Source of the DNA: Gammaproteobacteria bacterium
Lineage (GTDB): Bacteria > Pseudomonadota > Gammaproteobacteria > Burkholderiales > Rhodocyclaceae
NCBI GenBank assembly: GCA_018828385.1
Contig: JAHJVE010000023.1
Span: 124,001-188,000, forward strand
Reading direction: 5' to 3'
DNA: 64,000 bases
The position numbers and the translations under genes were made by a program. A model generated the notes under the pieces. It worked only from the letters and a program-made list of their open reading frames with translations. It was not told the DNA's origin and made no database searches. Shown here in pieces: positions 17,363 through 26,504 of this stretch. Numbering within the stretch: the first letter of the stretch is position 1; each line of letters opens with the position of its first letter.

Positions 17363-18310
17363 TTATGCTCCCAGTCTGGACCGCGATTTGAAGGATTTGA
17401 ACTGCTCGGCCATGCCGGCGTAGAAGGCCCGGTCGGCATCGCTTTCAGCCGTCGGCAAAACCACCTGCAAGACGACGTAAAAATCGCCCGGCGTGTTGCC
17501 CGGAATGCCTTTGCCCTTGAGCCGCAACTTGCCGCCAGATTTCGAATTTGGCGGAATTTTCAGGTCGACCGTAGCATTCGGTGTCGGCACGCTGACCGTT
17601 GCCCCCAGGGCCGCTTCCCATGGCGCCAGCGGCAAATCGAGAAAGACATCGCGCTGCTCGACCCGGAAATGGGCGTGCGGATTGAACGCCACCTCGAGAT
17701 AGAGATCGCCTGCCTTGCCCTGACCGATGCCCGGCCCACCCTGCCCGGCCAGACGAATGTGCTGTCCGGCCCGAACCCCTTGCGGAATGGTGACATTGAG
17801 CTGATGGGAGCGCATCGTCATCCGGCCGTTGGCATCCACCTCGGGCGTGCCGAGCGTGATGATCCGGGTCGCACCGCTATAAGAATCGGCCAGATCGATC
17901 ATGACCTGGGCGTGCCGGTCCTCGCCGCGCGCATGAAACTCCGGGCGGCCCCGGCTGCCACCAGCAAAAGCTTGCCCATACAAGGATTCGAAAAAGTCGC
18001 TGAAATCCTCGGCGCCCTTGCCGTTCGCGCCATCGCCGGAAAACTCGAAACCGGCGTTCCAGTCCGGCGGCGGCCGGAAATCCTGCCCGGCTTGCCAGTT
18101 GGCGCCCAGCCGGTCGTAGGCGGCGCGCTTTTCAATATCCTTGAGCACGGCGTTGGCCTCACCGAGTTCCTTGAAACGCGCCTCGGCTGCCGGATCCTTG
18201 CTGACATCGGGATGGTATTTGCGCGCCAGTTGTCGATAGGCCCGCTTGATCTCGTCCTGGGTCGCATCGCGCGCCACCCCCATGATCTTGTAGTAATCCT
18301 TGAATTCCAT
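17363..18310 (-). CDS. cbpA: curved DNA-binding protein/DnaJ-class co-chaperone CbpA
   Basis: A 315-residue protein. N-terminal J domain (1-70) with the HPD motif in KYHPDVSKDP, a Gly/Phe-rich linker (about 75-130), then two DnaJ C-terminal beta domains (VTIPQGVRAGQHIRLAGQGG; LRLKGKGIPGNTPGDFYV). No zinc-finger domain, as expected for CbpA. It stimulates DnaK and can bind curved DNA. It is the second gene of a leftward operon after a 59-codon ORF. Confidence 0.92.
   Translation of the reverse strand: MEFKDYYKIMGVARDATQDEIKRAYRQLARKYHPDVSKDPAAEARFKELGEANAVLKDIEKRAAYDRLGANWQAGQDFRPPPDWNAGFEFSGDGANGKGAEDFSDFFESLYGQAFAGGSRGRPEFHARGEDRHAQVMIDLADSYSGATRIITLGTPEVDANGRMTMRSHQLNVTIPQGVRAGQHIRLAGQGGPGIGQGKAGDLYLEVAFNPHAHFRVEQRDVFLDLPLAPWEAALGATVSVPTPNATVDLKIPPNSKSGGKLRLKGKGIPGNTPGDFYVVLQVVLPTAESDADRAFYAGMAEQFKSFKSRSRLGA
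17545..17576 (+). repeat. dispersed repeat copy inside cbpA
   Basis: AATTTGGCGGAATTTT followed by CAGGTCGACCGTAGCA matches the family, with a GGTCGACC core and the flanking TAGCA, in forward orientation within the C-terminal domain of cbpA. Confidence 0.65.
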
Positions 18311-18323
18311 CAGATGGATTCGC

Positions 18324-18503
18324 TCAATCCGGCTTTTTCTCGCCGGAAGGCGCGGCGGATTCCGCCGGGTTTGGTGTCAGTGGACTTTCTCCGGCCTCCT
18401 CCAGCGCATCGGTCGCGAGAGGAACAATCGGCGCCCAATGGCAGCAACCCGCTTGTGTGGCGAGGTGCCGAATGGGCTTGAGGGGTGCTATTTGATCATT
18501 CAT
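18324..18503 (-). CDS. 59-residue protein ahead of cbpA
   Basis: ATG at 18503 has GGAGG seven bases upstream. The product begins MNDQIAPLKPIRHLATQAG, has a CCHW motif near residue 20, and a Pro/Glu/Ser-rich tail. It ends 13 bp before cbpA and is probably the first gene of the cbpA-cbpM-xfp-tal transcript. No family recognised. Confidence 0.5.
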   Translation of the reverse strand: MNDQIAPLKPIRHLATQAGCCHWAPIVPLATDALEEAGESPLTPNPAESAAPSGEKKPD

Positions 18504-18802
18504 CTGCAACCTCCAATAAAGGCAGCCTGTGCTGTCGCGATGACTATGCAGTCCGAACGCAAACAATTCCGTGCGCCAGCCAACATAGACGACCAGGGAT
18601 GCTGTGTGCGTTGGCGAACAGAAACCGCCGCCCCTCCGGCGCACTATCGGGCCATGCTCGATCTGAATGCTCAGGTGCCATGTGCCAGTCATGCTGAGCT
18701 GGAACGCGTCGCTAATATCGCCAAACATGAATGCCCGGTATCAAAACTATTGAACGCGCCGATCACCCTGTCCGTCCAACTTGAACCCAATGAGGTAATC
18801 CC

Positions 18803-18985
18803 GTGAAAAAATTTGCCGTCGTATTGATTGCACTTGCCAGCCTCATATCCGGCTGCGTGGTTTATGACCCAGCCTACAGGGATGGAGATCGGCGCGATGG
18901 CCATCCAAATCGCAGCCATGATCGTGACCGCGATGGCGTGCCGGATGGCCAGGACACGCGCCCGAACAATCCCAACCGCTACTAG
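18803..18985 (+). CDS. small lipoprotein
   Basis: A 60-residue protein with a lipobox (ALASLISGC) after a short charged N-terminus. The mature part is a polar Asp/Arg-rich stretch (DRDRDGVPDGQD) resembling a calcium-binding thrombospondin type 3-like repeat. It lies 3 bp before gapN and is likely co-transcribed. Role unknown, probably envelope stress. Confidence 0.75.
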   Translation: MKKFAVVLIALASLISGCVVYDPAYRDGDRRDGHPNRSHDRDRDGVPDGQDTRPNNPNRY

Positions 18986-18988
18986 CCG

Positions 18989-20617
18989 ATGAAAACCGCC
19001 GAGCAGTTGGCCGCACTGTTCCCCCGCGAAAGCGACATTCCCGCCGACTATCGCATCCTGGCGCCGATCCATCAGCGCGCCATCCTGATCAATGGCGAAA
19101 TGCGCATCTGGAAGGGCGAGACGCGGACGGTGCATTCGCCGGTCTGCGTGCAGGCTGCCGACGGCACGCTGAGCCATGTCGAACTGGGCAGCGTGCCGGT
19201 CACCGGCACGGTCGAGGCCGATGCGGCATTGGCCGCCGCGGTAACCGCCTACGATCACGGCCGCGGCACCTGGCCGAACCTGTCGGTGGCCGAGCGCATC
19301 GCCTGCGTCGGCGACTTCACCAACCAGATCGTCGCCCGCCGGCGCGAGATCGTGAACCTGATCATGTGGGAAATCGGCAAGAGTCTGGCCGACTCGCAAA
19401 AGGAATTCGACCGCACCATCGACTACATCCGCGCCACCGTCGAGGAACTCAAGCGCCTCGACAACAGCAATTCGCGCTTCGAGATCGTCGACGGCACCAT
19501 CGCCCAGATCCGCCGCTCGCCGGTCGGTATCGCGCTGTGCATGGGGCCGTACAACTACCCGATGAATGAGACCTTCAGCACGCTAATCCCGGCGCTGATC
19601 ATGGGCAATGTCGTGCTCTTCAAACCGCCGCGCTTCGGCGTGCTGCTCTACTACCCGATGCTCGAAGCCTTCCGCAGCGCCTTCCCGCCCGGCGTCATCA
19701 ACATCGTTTACGGCCAGGGTCACGTCGTCGTGCCGCACATCATGGGTTCCGGCCAGGTCAATGTGCTGGCCCTCATCGGCTCCTCCGAAGTGGCCGACCA
19801 GCTCAAGAAATCACACCCGAAAACCAACCGCCTGCGCGCCATCCTCGGCCTTGGCGCCAAGAACGCGGCGATCATCATGGCCGACGCCGACATCGAGCTG
19901 ACGGTCAAGGAATGCATCACCGGCTCGCTGTCATTCAACGGCCAGCGGTGTACGGCGATCAAGATGATCCTCGTGCACCAGTCGATTGCCGAACAATTCC
20001 TGCGCCGCTTCTGCGAGGAAGTCGGCAAGCTGGCCATCGGCATGCCGTGGGAAGCAGGCGTCATGCTGACGCCGCTGCCCGAAATGGAAATGGTTTCGTA
20101 CATGAACGAGTGCATCGCCGATGCCGTGGAAAAAGGCGCCAAGGTGATCAACCCGGGCGGCGGCACCACGGTCGAAACCCTGTTCTACCCAGCCGTGCTC
20201 TTTCCGGTAAAGGAAGGCATGAAGCTCTACCGCGAGGAACAGTTCGGGCCGATCATCCCGGTCGCTACCTTCGAGGACATCGAGACGCCGCTCGACTACG
20301 TCATCACCTCGGACCATGGCCAGCAGGTCAGCATCTTCGGCAGCAACCCGGAACAGATCGCCTCGCTGGTCGATACCCTGGTCAACCAGGTCTGCCGGGT
20401 CAATATCAACTGCCAGTGCCAGCGCGGCCCCGATGTCTTTCCCTTCGTCGGGCGCAAGGATTCGGCCGAAGGGACGCTGTCCGTCCATGACGCCCTGCGC
20501 GCCTTCTCGATCCGCACCATGGTCGCCGCCAAGCAGACCGACGCGTCGAAAAAACTGCTCGATGCCATCGTCCTCGGCAACAAATCGAATTTCATCAATA
20601 CCCACTTCATTCTCTGA
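18989..20617 (+). CDS. gapN: NADP-dependent non-phosphorylating glyceraldehyde-3-phosphate dehydrogenase (GapN-like)
   Basis: A 542-residue aldehyde dehydrogenase of the long GapN type. The catalytic Cys lies in FNGQRCTAIK; the Asn of MGPYNYPMNE is in place. The usual general-base Glu of LELGGKD is Gly here (ILGLGAKNAA), which may mark a subfamily or altered activity. The expected reaction converts glyceraldehyde-3-P to 3-phosphoglycerate with NADPH, bypassing ATP formation. Followed by gnd, zwf and pgl, it would form an NADPH-yielding set. Confidence 0.85.
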   Translation: MKTAEQLAALFPRESDIPADYRILAPIHQRAILINGEMRIWKGETRTVHSPVCVQAADGTLSHVELGSVPVTGTVEADAALAAAVTAYDHGRGTWPNLSVAERIACVGDFTNQIVARRREIVNLIMWEIGKSLADSQKEFDRTIDYIRATVEELKRLDNSNSRFEIVDGTIAQIRRSPVGIALCMGPYNYPMNETFSTLIPALIMGNVVLFKPPRFGVLLYYPMLEAFRSAFPPGVINIVYGQGHVVVPHIMGSGQVNVLALIGSSEVADQLKKSHPKTNRLRAILGLGAKNAAIIMADADIELTVKECITGSLSFNGQRCTAIKMILVHQSIAEQFLRRFCEEVGKLAIGMPWEAGVMLTPLPEMEMVSYMNECIADAVEKGAKVINPGGGTTVETLFYPAVLFPVKEGMKLYREEQFGPIIPVATFEDIETPLDYVITSDHGQQVSIFGSNPEQIASLVDTLVNQVCRVNINCQCQRGPDVFPFVGRKDSAEGTLSVHDALRAFSIRTMVAAKQTDASKKLLDAIVLGNKSNFINTHFIL

Positions 20618-20692
20618 GGCGGGAGGAATATCCCGACAGAAGCGTGGTCATCCCGATAACGGGCACGAAACTACATGAAAGTAGGCGCTGGC

Positions 20693-22132
20693 ATGACCAA
20701 ATCAGACATCGGCATCGTTGGCATTGGCGTGATGGGCGCCAATCTGGCGCTCAACCTGAGCGACAAGGGCTACCGGGTGAGCGTGTACAACCGGACAAGC
20801 GCCGTTGCCTCGAAATTCATCCATGCCCACGGCCAAGGCCGGGCCATCACCGTGGCCCACAGTCTTCAGCAACAGGTCAGCCAGCTTGGCTCACCCCGCG
20901 TGATTCTGCTCATGGTGACGGCCGGTCGGGCCGTCGAGGCGGTCATCGAACAACTGCAGCCCTTCCTCGAACCCGGCGATATCGTGATCGACGGCGGCAA
21001 CTCCAACTACCAGGACAGCAATCGCCGCTGGCTTGCGCTGGCTGCCTGGGGCATCCACTTCGTCGGCATGGGTGTTTCCGGCGGCGAGAACGGCGCCCGT
21101 TTCGGGCCGTCACTGATGCCCGGCGGTGCTGCCGCTGCCTGGCCGGGCATCCGCGACATGTTTCAGGCCATCGCCGCGAAGGTTGACGGCGTAGCGTGCT
21201 GCCAATGGCTGGGCGATGGCGGCGCCGGCCATTACGTCAAGATGATTCACAACGGCATTGAATACGGCGACATGCAGTTGATCGCCGAAGTCTGCCACCT
21301 CATGCAACACGCCATCGGCCTCAGCCATGACGAGATGGCCGACTGCTTCGCGGCCTGGAATGGCGGTCGGCTTGAATCCTATCTGATCGAAATCACCGCC
21401 CGCATACTGCGTCAGCGCGACCGCGACGGCAGCCCTCTGGTGGACAAGATTCTCGACAAGGCCGGGAATAAGGGCACCGGTGTATGGACCGCCCATGATG
21501 CCCTCGACAATGCCGTGCCACTGACCCTGATCAGTGAAGCCGTGCACGCCCGCATGCTGTCGGCGCTCAAGGCCGAACGGGTTGCGGCGGCGGCGCTGCT
21601 CGGCAGTGTGCCGACGCTCGTGCCGGAGTCGGAAAGATCGATGTATCTCGACGCGCTGCACGATGCCTTGTACGCCGCGAAACTGGTCTCCTACACTCAG
21701 GGCTTCATGCTCATGCAGGCTGCCGCCGCAAAGAATGGCTGGGCCTTGCCATTCGGTGACATCGCCCTGCTCTGGCGCGCTGGCTGCATCATCCGCAGCC
21801 GCTTTCTGGCCGACATCAAGAACAGCTTTGAACGCCAGCCCGTGCCGCCCAGCCTGCTGCAGGATCCGTTCTTTGCGGCCGAGGTCAAAGCCTCGGAAGC
21901 CGGCTGGCGCGTGGCGGTGATGCTCGCTGTCGGAAAAGGGGTGGCGGTGCCGGCACTAAGCTCGGCCCTGTCGTATTACGACGGCTATCGCTGCGACTAT
22001 GGCTCAGCCAATATTATTCAGGCGCAGCGGGATTTCTTTGGTGCGCACACCTACCAGCGTATCGACAGCGACGAGGCCAAGCATTTTCACACCCGCTGGC
22101 TGGGCGATGGCGGCGAAGAGATCGCGTCATGA
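20693..22132 (+). CDS. gnd: 6-phosphogluconate dehydrogenase, decarboxylating
   Basis: A 479-residue long-form Gnd. Motifs: NADP-binding GIVGIGVMGANLALN, NRTSA, substrate sites IDGGNSNYQDS, GMGVSGGENGARFGPSLMPGG and HYVKMIHNGIEYGDMQLI. It oxidatively decarboxylates 6-phosphogluconate to ribulose-5-P with NADPH. The start MTKSD at 20693 aligns with the family; an ATG 18 bp earlier is possible. The stop overlaps the zwf start (ATGA). Confidence 0.95.
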   Translation: MTKSDIGIVGIGVMGANLALNLSDKGYRVSVYNRTSAVASKFIHAHGQGRAITVAHSLQQQVSQLGSPRVILLMVTAGRAVEAVIEQLQPFLEPGDIVIDGGNSNYQDSNRRWLALAAWGIHFVGMGVSGGENGARFGPSLMPGGAAAAWPGIRDMFQAIAAKVDGVACCQWLGDGGAGHYVKMIHNGIEYGDMQLIAEVCHLMQHAIGLSHDEMADCFAAWNGGRLESYLIEITARILRQRDRDGSPLVDKILDKAGNKGTGVWTAHDALDNAVPLTLISEAVHARMLSALKAERVAAAALLGSVPTLVPESERSMYLDALHDALYAAKLVSYTQGFMLMQAAAAKNGWALPFGDIALLWRAGCIIRSRFLADIKNSFERQPVPPSLLQDPFFAAEVKASEAGWRVAVMLAVGKGVAVPALSSALSYYDGYRCDYGSANIIQAQRDFFGAHTYQRIDSDEAKHFHTRWLGDGGEEIAS

Positions 22133-23592
22133 GTTGCGCCAGCGAATCGCACGCCTACGTCATCTTCGGGGCGACCGGCAATCTGGCGATGGCCAAGCTC
22201 CTGCCCGCCTTGTACCAGTTGCACAGCCTGGGTCATCTGGCGCCAGAGGTCCGCATTCTCGGCTGCGGCCGGACGCCCTATGCGCAGGATAGTTGGCGAG
22301 CCGAGGTCGGAAAGCTTCTGCAAGTATCCGATAGCGGGCCGCTCGACAGTTTTCTCCAGCGCCTCGACTATCTTGCCGGCAACCTTGACGACGCCGCCTT
22401 CTATCAGGCGCTGGGCGCCTGGATGGGGAGCAGCGAATGCGGCAACAACGTCATTTTCTATCTCTCGGTCAGCCCGGAGCTCTATGTGCCGATCACCGTC
22501 GGGCTGGCCCAGGCTGGTTTGCTGGCAGAGCACACTGGCTGGCGGCGGATGGTCATCGAAAAACCCTTCGGCCACGACCTGCAATCGGCCCGCGACTTGC
22601 AGCACGAACTCAACACACGCCTGGACGAAGAGCAGATTTACCGCATCGATCATTACGTCGGCAAGGAATCCGTACAGAACGTGCTGGTCCTGCGTTTTGC
22701 CAACATGATCCTGGAACCCCTGTGGAACCGGCATTACATCGATCAGGTTCAAATCACCCATGCCGAAACCATCGGCCTGGACGGCCGAGCCGACTACTAC
22801 GACCGACACGGCGGGGCGACGCGCGACATGATCCAGAGCCACCTGTTGCAGGTGCTCGCCCTGCTGGCGATGGAACCGCCGGTATCGCTCGAGGCCGAAG
22901 CCCTGCGTGACGAAAAGGTCAAGGTGCTGCGCTCGATTCGCCCGCTTGACCCGTCGCAACTGGCCAGCCATGCCGTTCGCGCCCAGTATGCCGGCTACCA
23001 GCAGGAAGCCGGCGTCACCGCCGGCAGCCATACCGAGACCTATGCGGCGCTCAAGCTTTACGTCGATAACTGGCGATGGCGCGACGTCCCCTTCTATCTG
23101 CGTACCGGCAAGCGCCTCAAGGAGCGCCGTTCGATGGTTGCCGTGCGTTTCCGCGAACCGCCGATGCAGCTCTTTCAGGGAACGGGGGCCTCCGCCGTAC
23201 ATCCGAACTGGTTGCTGATCGGCATTCAGCCGGACGATGTGGTGCAGATGGAAATTTCCGCCAAGGTGCCCGGCCAGGAAACGCGGACCCGTCAGATTTC
23301 GATGGATGCGTCGGTCGGCAATCCCGGCGAACGCATGGCCGACGCTTATGAAGAATTGTTGATCGATGTCATCCAAGGCAACCGGTCGCTCTTCCTGCGC
23401 TATGACGAGGTCAAGGCGGCGTGGAATATTGTCGATCCGTTCATGCGCGGCTGGGCCGACGACGAGCACCCACCTTTGCAATATCCGGCCGGCAGTTGGG
23501 GGCCGAAAGCAGCGGACCGGATTTTTGGTCAGACTGACCGTGAATGGCGGCAGACGCTGAGTTGCAACGGCAAACCCGAAGGCCAAGGCTGA
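22129..23592 (+). CDS. zwf: glucose-6-phosphate 1-dehydrogenase
   Basis: A 487-residue enzyme. N-terminal dinucleotide site IFGATGNLAMAKLLPALY, EKPFGHDL, and active-site RIDHYVGKESVQN are in place. It oxidises glucose-6-P to 6-phosphogluconolactone with NADP+. It overlaps gnd at its start and pgl at its stop (TGATG), so gnd-zwf-pgl are translationally coupled. Confidence 0.95.
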   Translation: MSCASESHAYVIFGATGNLAMAKLLPALYQLHSLGHLAPEVRILGCGRTPYAQDSWRAEVGKLLQVSDSGPLDSFLQRLDYLAGNLDDAAFYQALGAWMGSSECGNNVIFYLSVSPELYVPITVGLAQAGLLAEHTGWRRMVIEKPFGHDLQSARDLQHELNTRLDEEQIYRIDHYVGKESVQNVLVLRFANMILEPLWNRHYIDQVQITHAETIGLDGRADYYDRHGGATRDMIQSHLLQVLALLAMEPPVSLEAEALRDEKVKVLRSIRPLDPSQLASHAVRAQYAGYQQEAGVTAGSHTETYAALKLYVDNWRWRDVPFYLRTGKRLKERRSMVAVRFREPPMQLFQGTGASAVHPNWLLIGIQPDDVVQMEISAKVPGQETRTRQISMDASVGNPGERMADAYEELLIDVIQGNRSLFLRYDEVKAAWNIVDPFMRGWADDEHPPLQYPAGSWGPKAADRIFGQTDREWRQTLSCNGKPEGQG

Positions 23593-23626
23593 TGCTGCCG
23601 GTCAACAGCAAAATATTGCCAAAACC
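23592..23626 (-). repeat. diverged dispersed repeat at the start of pgl
   Basis: TGCTGCCGGTCAACAGCAAA followed by ATATTGCCAAAACCGG resembles the family consensus with several mismatches. It spans the pgl start codon region. Confidence 0.4.
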
Positions 23627-24290
23627 GGAAGATGTCGCCGCTCAGGCCTGCCGCATCATCATCGCTGAAGCCGACGCGGCGCTCCGTGAGCGTCAGATAT
23701 TTCGCATCGTCCTGGCCGGTGGCAATACGCCGCAACGAACCTATGAAATGCTCGCCGGGATGGCTCAGGACTGGAGCGCCTGGGAAATATTCTGGAGTGA
23801 CGAGCGTTGCCTGCCGGCCGACCACCCCGGCCGCAACTCACGCATGGCACACGATGCCTGGCTTTCACCCGTGGCCATACCGGCCAGCCAGATTCACCCC
23901 ATCCCGGCCGAACTCGGTGCGGCACGGGCAGCGGCCGAATATTCCACCCTGGTTGTCGACCGGCAGCCCTTCGATCTGGTGCTGCTCGGCATGGGAGAAG
24001 ATGGGCACACCGCCAGCCTGTTTTCGACGAACGGCGACCATGTTGCCCCGGTGATTGCCGTGCACGGCGCGCCAAAGCCACCAGGCGAGCGGGTCAGCCT
24101 GAACTTTCAGACCTTGCGCGCTTGCCGCCAGCAACTGGTATTGGTCACCGGTGCAGAAAAATCAGCAGCCCTGCTCGCCTGGCAGCAAGATGCCGACCTG
24201 CCCATTGCCCATGCCGTGCGCAACGATGCCTGCCTGCTGGCCGATGCCGAGGCTGGCCAGTCAGCGAATTTCGTGGCGCCGGTTCTTTGA
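23592..24290 (+). CDS. pgl: 6-phosphogluconolactonase
   Basis: A 232-residue DevB-type lactonase with VLAGGNTPQRTYEML, WSDERCLP and the conserved MGEDGHTASLF. It hydrolyses 6-phosphogluconolactone. The start at 23592 overlaps the zwf stop. The first codons (MLPVNSKILPK) coincide with a diverged copy of the dispersed repeat. The 3' end overlaps the convergent antiporter gene by 30 bp. Confidence 0.93.
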   Translation: MLPVNSKILPKPEDVAAQACRIIIAEADAALRERQIFRIVLAGGNTPQRTYEMLAGMAQDWSAWEIFWSDERCLPADHPGRNSRMAHDAWLSPVAIPASQIHPIPAELGAARAAAEYSTLVVDRQPFDLVLLGMGEDGHTASLFSTNGDHVAPVIAVHGAPKPPGERVSLNFQTLRACRQQLVLVTGAEKSAALLAWQQDADLPIAHAVRNDACLLADAEAGQSANFVAPVL

Positions 24291-25610
24291 ATTTGATCGG
24301 CGGCTCTTGCCGCTCTGCCGCCTGGCGTAGATCGCCATCAAAGGCGTAACGGAAATCCCGTGCAGGATGATCGATGCGGCCACGGCCGAGAGGGTGAGAT
24401 TGATCGCCTGGTCGGCCAAGGGGCCGGTGAATCCGTGATTCAGGGCAAACATCAGGTAGTAGATCGAACCGATACCGCGAATGCCGAACCAGGCTATCAA
24501 CAGCCGCTGATCGCCCGAGACCTGTGCCCCCAGCAAACCCAACCATACCGAGACCGGGCGCAGGACAAAAAACAGGAGAACGAGGAAGACCACCGTCTCC
24601 AGATCGACATGGATATAGGCCAGCATGGCTCCCGCGGCGAGGACGATCACCAGTTCGGCAATGCGTTCAAGCTGCTCGTTGAAACCACGCACCGCGTGCA
24701 TCAGGTAAGCGCCGGCCAGATTGGGATGGGTCGCCACGGCCAGATGAGCTTCCTTGTCCGGCAAGTTGGCCGTTCCTTTGTCCGGCACCTTTTGCGGACC
24801 TGAGCGCTCCTTGACGCGCTGCAAGGCCAGACCGGCGGCGAAAACGGCAAGAAAACCATAGGTTGAGGCCAGTGTTGCCACACCGAAGGCCAGCGCGACC
24901 AGCCCGAGCGCCAGGAATTCGTCGAGCCCGACGGCTTCCTTGTGCCGCGTTCGCAGATGGAGCACCAGCCGGCCGATCATCGTACCGAGCAGGCCGCCGA
25001 TAAACAAGCCGCCGACCAGCGCCCAGACCACATCGATGGCCAGCCAGCGCCAGCCCCACGTCCCGAGTTCGTGCATACCGAGCAGGCCAAGTCCGAGCAT
25101 GACAAAGGGAAAGGCGGCACCATCATTGAACCCGCCCTCGCCACTCAGGCTGAAGCGCAGGCGGTCGCGATCAGACGTTTCCTCGACCTGGACATCCGAT
25201 GCCAGCACGGGGTCGGTCGGGGCCAGGATGCCACCGAGCAGGATTGCTGCGCCAATCGACATGCCAAGCAAAAAGAAGCAGACCAGCGCGATGAGGCAGA
25301 CGACCAGCGTCATCGAGACAAACGCCAGCCGCAAGGGCAAGCGCCAGTGGTGGCTGGAGAATGGCAGGCCGAGCTTCAAACCAACCGAAAACAAGGAAAT
25401 CAGTACCGCACCTTCAGCCACCCGCTCAAGGAGGCCGGAGACGAGATGCGGATCAGCGCTCATCAACCCCAAACCGCCAGTCCCCAGCAGGTAGCCGACA
25501 GCCAGATAGAACATGGAGGCACTGACCGGAAGTCGCTTCATCAGCGTTCCGGACAGGGCCATGGTAATCAGGAGAGCGCCGACAACCAGCGCCCAAAGGG
25601 AAAAAGACAT
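24261..25610 (-). CDS. Na+/H+ (K+/H+) antiporter, CPA family
   Basis: A 449-residue protein with about 12 hydrophobic helices. Family motifs: GGILAPTDPVLASDVQV and GEGGFNDGAAFPFVMLG, the Asp-containing ion path of CPA1-type exchangers. A hydrophilic segment lies near residue 270-300 and a short basic tail follows the last helix. It likely exchanges H+ for Na+ or K+; ion choice cannot be read from sequence. Confidence 0.88.
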   Translation of the reverse strand: MSFSLWALVVGALLITMALSGTLMKRLPVSASMFYLAVGYLLGTGGLGLMSADPHLVSGLLERVAEGAVLISLFSVGLKLGLPFSSHHWRLPLRLAFVSMTLVVCLIALVCFFLLGMSIGAAILLGGILAPTDPVLASDVQVEETSDRDRLRFSLSGEGGFNDGAAFPFVMLGLGLLGMHELGTWGWRWLAIDVVWALVGGLFIGGLLGTMIGRLVLHLRTRHKEAVGLDEFLALGLVALAFGVATLASTYGFLAVFAAGLALQRVKERSGPQKVPDKGTANLPDKEAHLAVATHPNLAGAYLMHAVRGFNEQLERIAELVIVLAAGAMLAYIHVDLETVVFLVLLFFVLRPVSVWLGLLGAQVSGDQRLLIAWFGIRGIGSIYYLMFALNHGFTGPLADQAINLTLSAVAASIILHGISVTPLMAIYARRQSGKSRRSNSKNRRHEIR

Positions 25611-25803
25611 TTCGGCCGGCTCCTGTTGAACTGCGACTACGCCAAACGCTCAAATGACAAGCCTGGTGCACTATCTGACACGGATACTGCAATTTCCGTT
25701 CGGCAACGCATATAGGACAACCGGGTACCTTGTGTGCGCTGCCGCACAGAGCAGTTTTGTTCTGGGTGACATTGTCTTCGCGGCTAAATAACGGAGGTTC
25801 AAG

Positions 25804-26385
25804 ATGAACGAGATCAAAATTCTGGGAATCGTTGGCAGTCTGCGTAAAAGCTCCTACAACGCTTTCGCCCTGAAAGCCGCGCAGGAATTGCTGCCCGACG
25901 GCGTAACGCTGGAAACAGTCAGCCTCCAGGGCATTCCGGTTTTCAATCAGGATGATGAATTGACACCACCCGCCGCCGTGCTTGAATTCAAGCAAAAGAT
26001 CTTGGCCGCCGACGCCATCCTGTTTGCCACGCCGGAATACAACTACTCGCTGCCCGGTGGTTTGAAAAATGCCATCGACTGGGGCACCAGGCCCTATGGT
26101 CAAAGCGCATGGAAGGGCAAAACCGCGGCCATCATGGGTGTTTCCATCGGCAACTTCGGTACGGCGCGAGCCCAATACGATCTGCGCAAAATTCTCGTCG
26201 CCCTCGACATGCCGGTCGTCGTTCAACCCGAAGTCATGATCGGCAACGCAGCCGAACGATTTGACCCGAACGGCATCCTGACCGACGAACGAAGCCGGGA
26301 ACTCATCCGAAAACTGTTGAGCACGCTGGTCCAACTGGAAAAATCGGCGCGCCGGGCCAAGGGTGAATCGGTTCTGCCTTCATGA
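25804..26385 (+). CDS. NADPH-dependent FMN reductase (ChrR/YieF-like)
   Basis: A 193-residue flavodoxin-like reductase. FMN phosphate loop GSLRKSSYN and the PEYNYSLPGGLKNAIDW motif are diagnostic. Members reduce quinones, chromate or FMN with NAD(P)H. ATG 25804 has GGAGG upstream. It stands alone between the antiporter and the glycine-rich protein gene. Confidence 0.9.
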   Translation: MNEIKILGIVGSLRKSSYNAFALKAAQELLPDGVTLETVSLQGIPVFNQDDELTPPAAVLEFKQKILAADAILFATPEYNYSLPGGLKNAIDWGTRPYGQSAWKGKTAAIMGVSIGNFGTARAQYDLRKILVALDMPVVVQPEVMIGNAAERFDPNGILTDERSRELIRKLLSTLVQLEKSARRAKGESVLPS

Positions 26386-26504
26386 CAGCGCCTGGCGCCG
26401 GCAGAAACCGGGAGCGTCGCCATCTCGCCGCAGGCACATCGAACGGTCTCATGGCTTCCTGCCTCTCCGGATCGAACCCTATGCCACGACAGGCAGATCC
26501 CGGT

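Noticed and set aside
22087-23586. 499-codon minus-strand open frame opposite zwf
   Set aside because: Glucose-6-phosphate dehydrogenase motifs are clear on the plus strand; this is a shadow.
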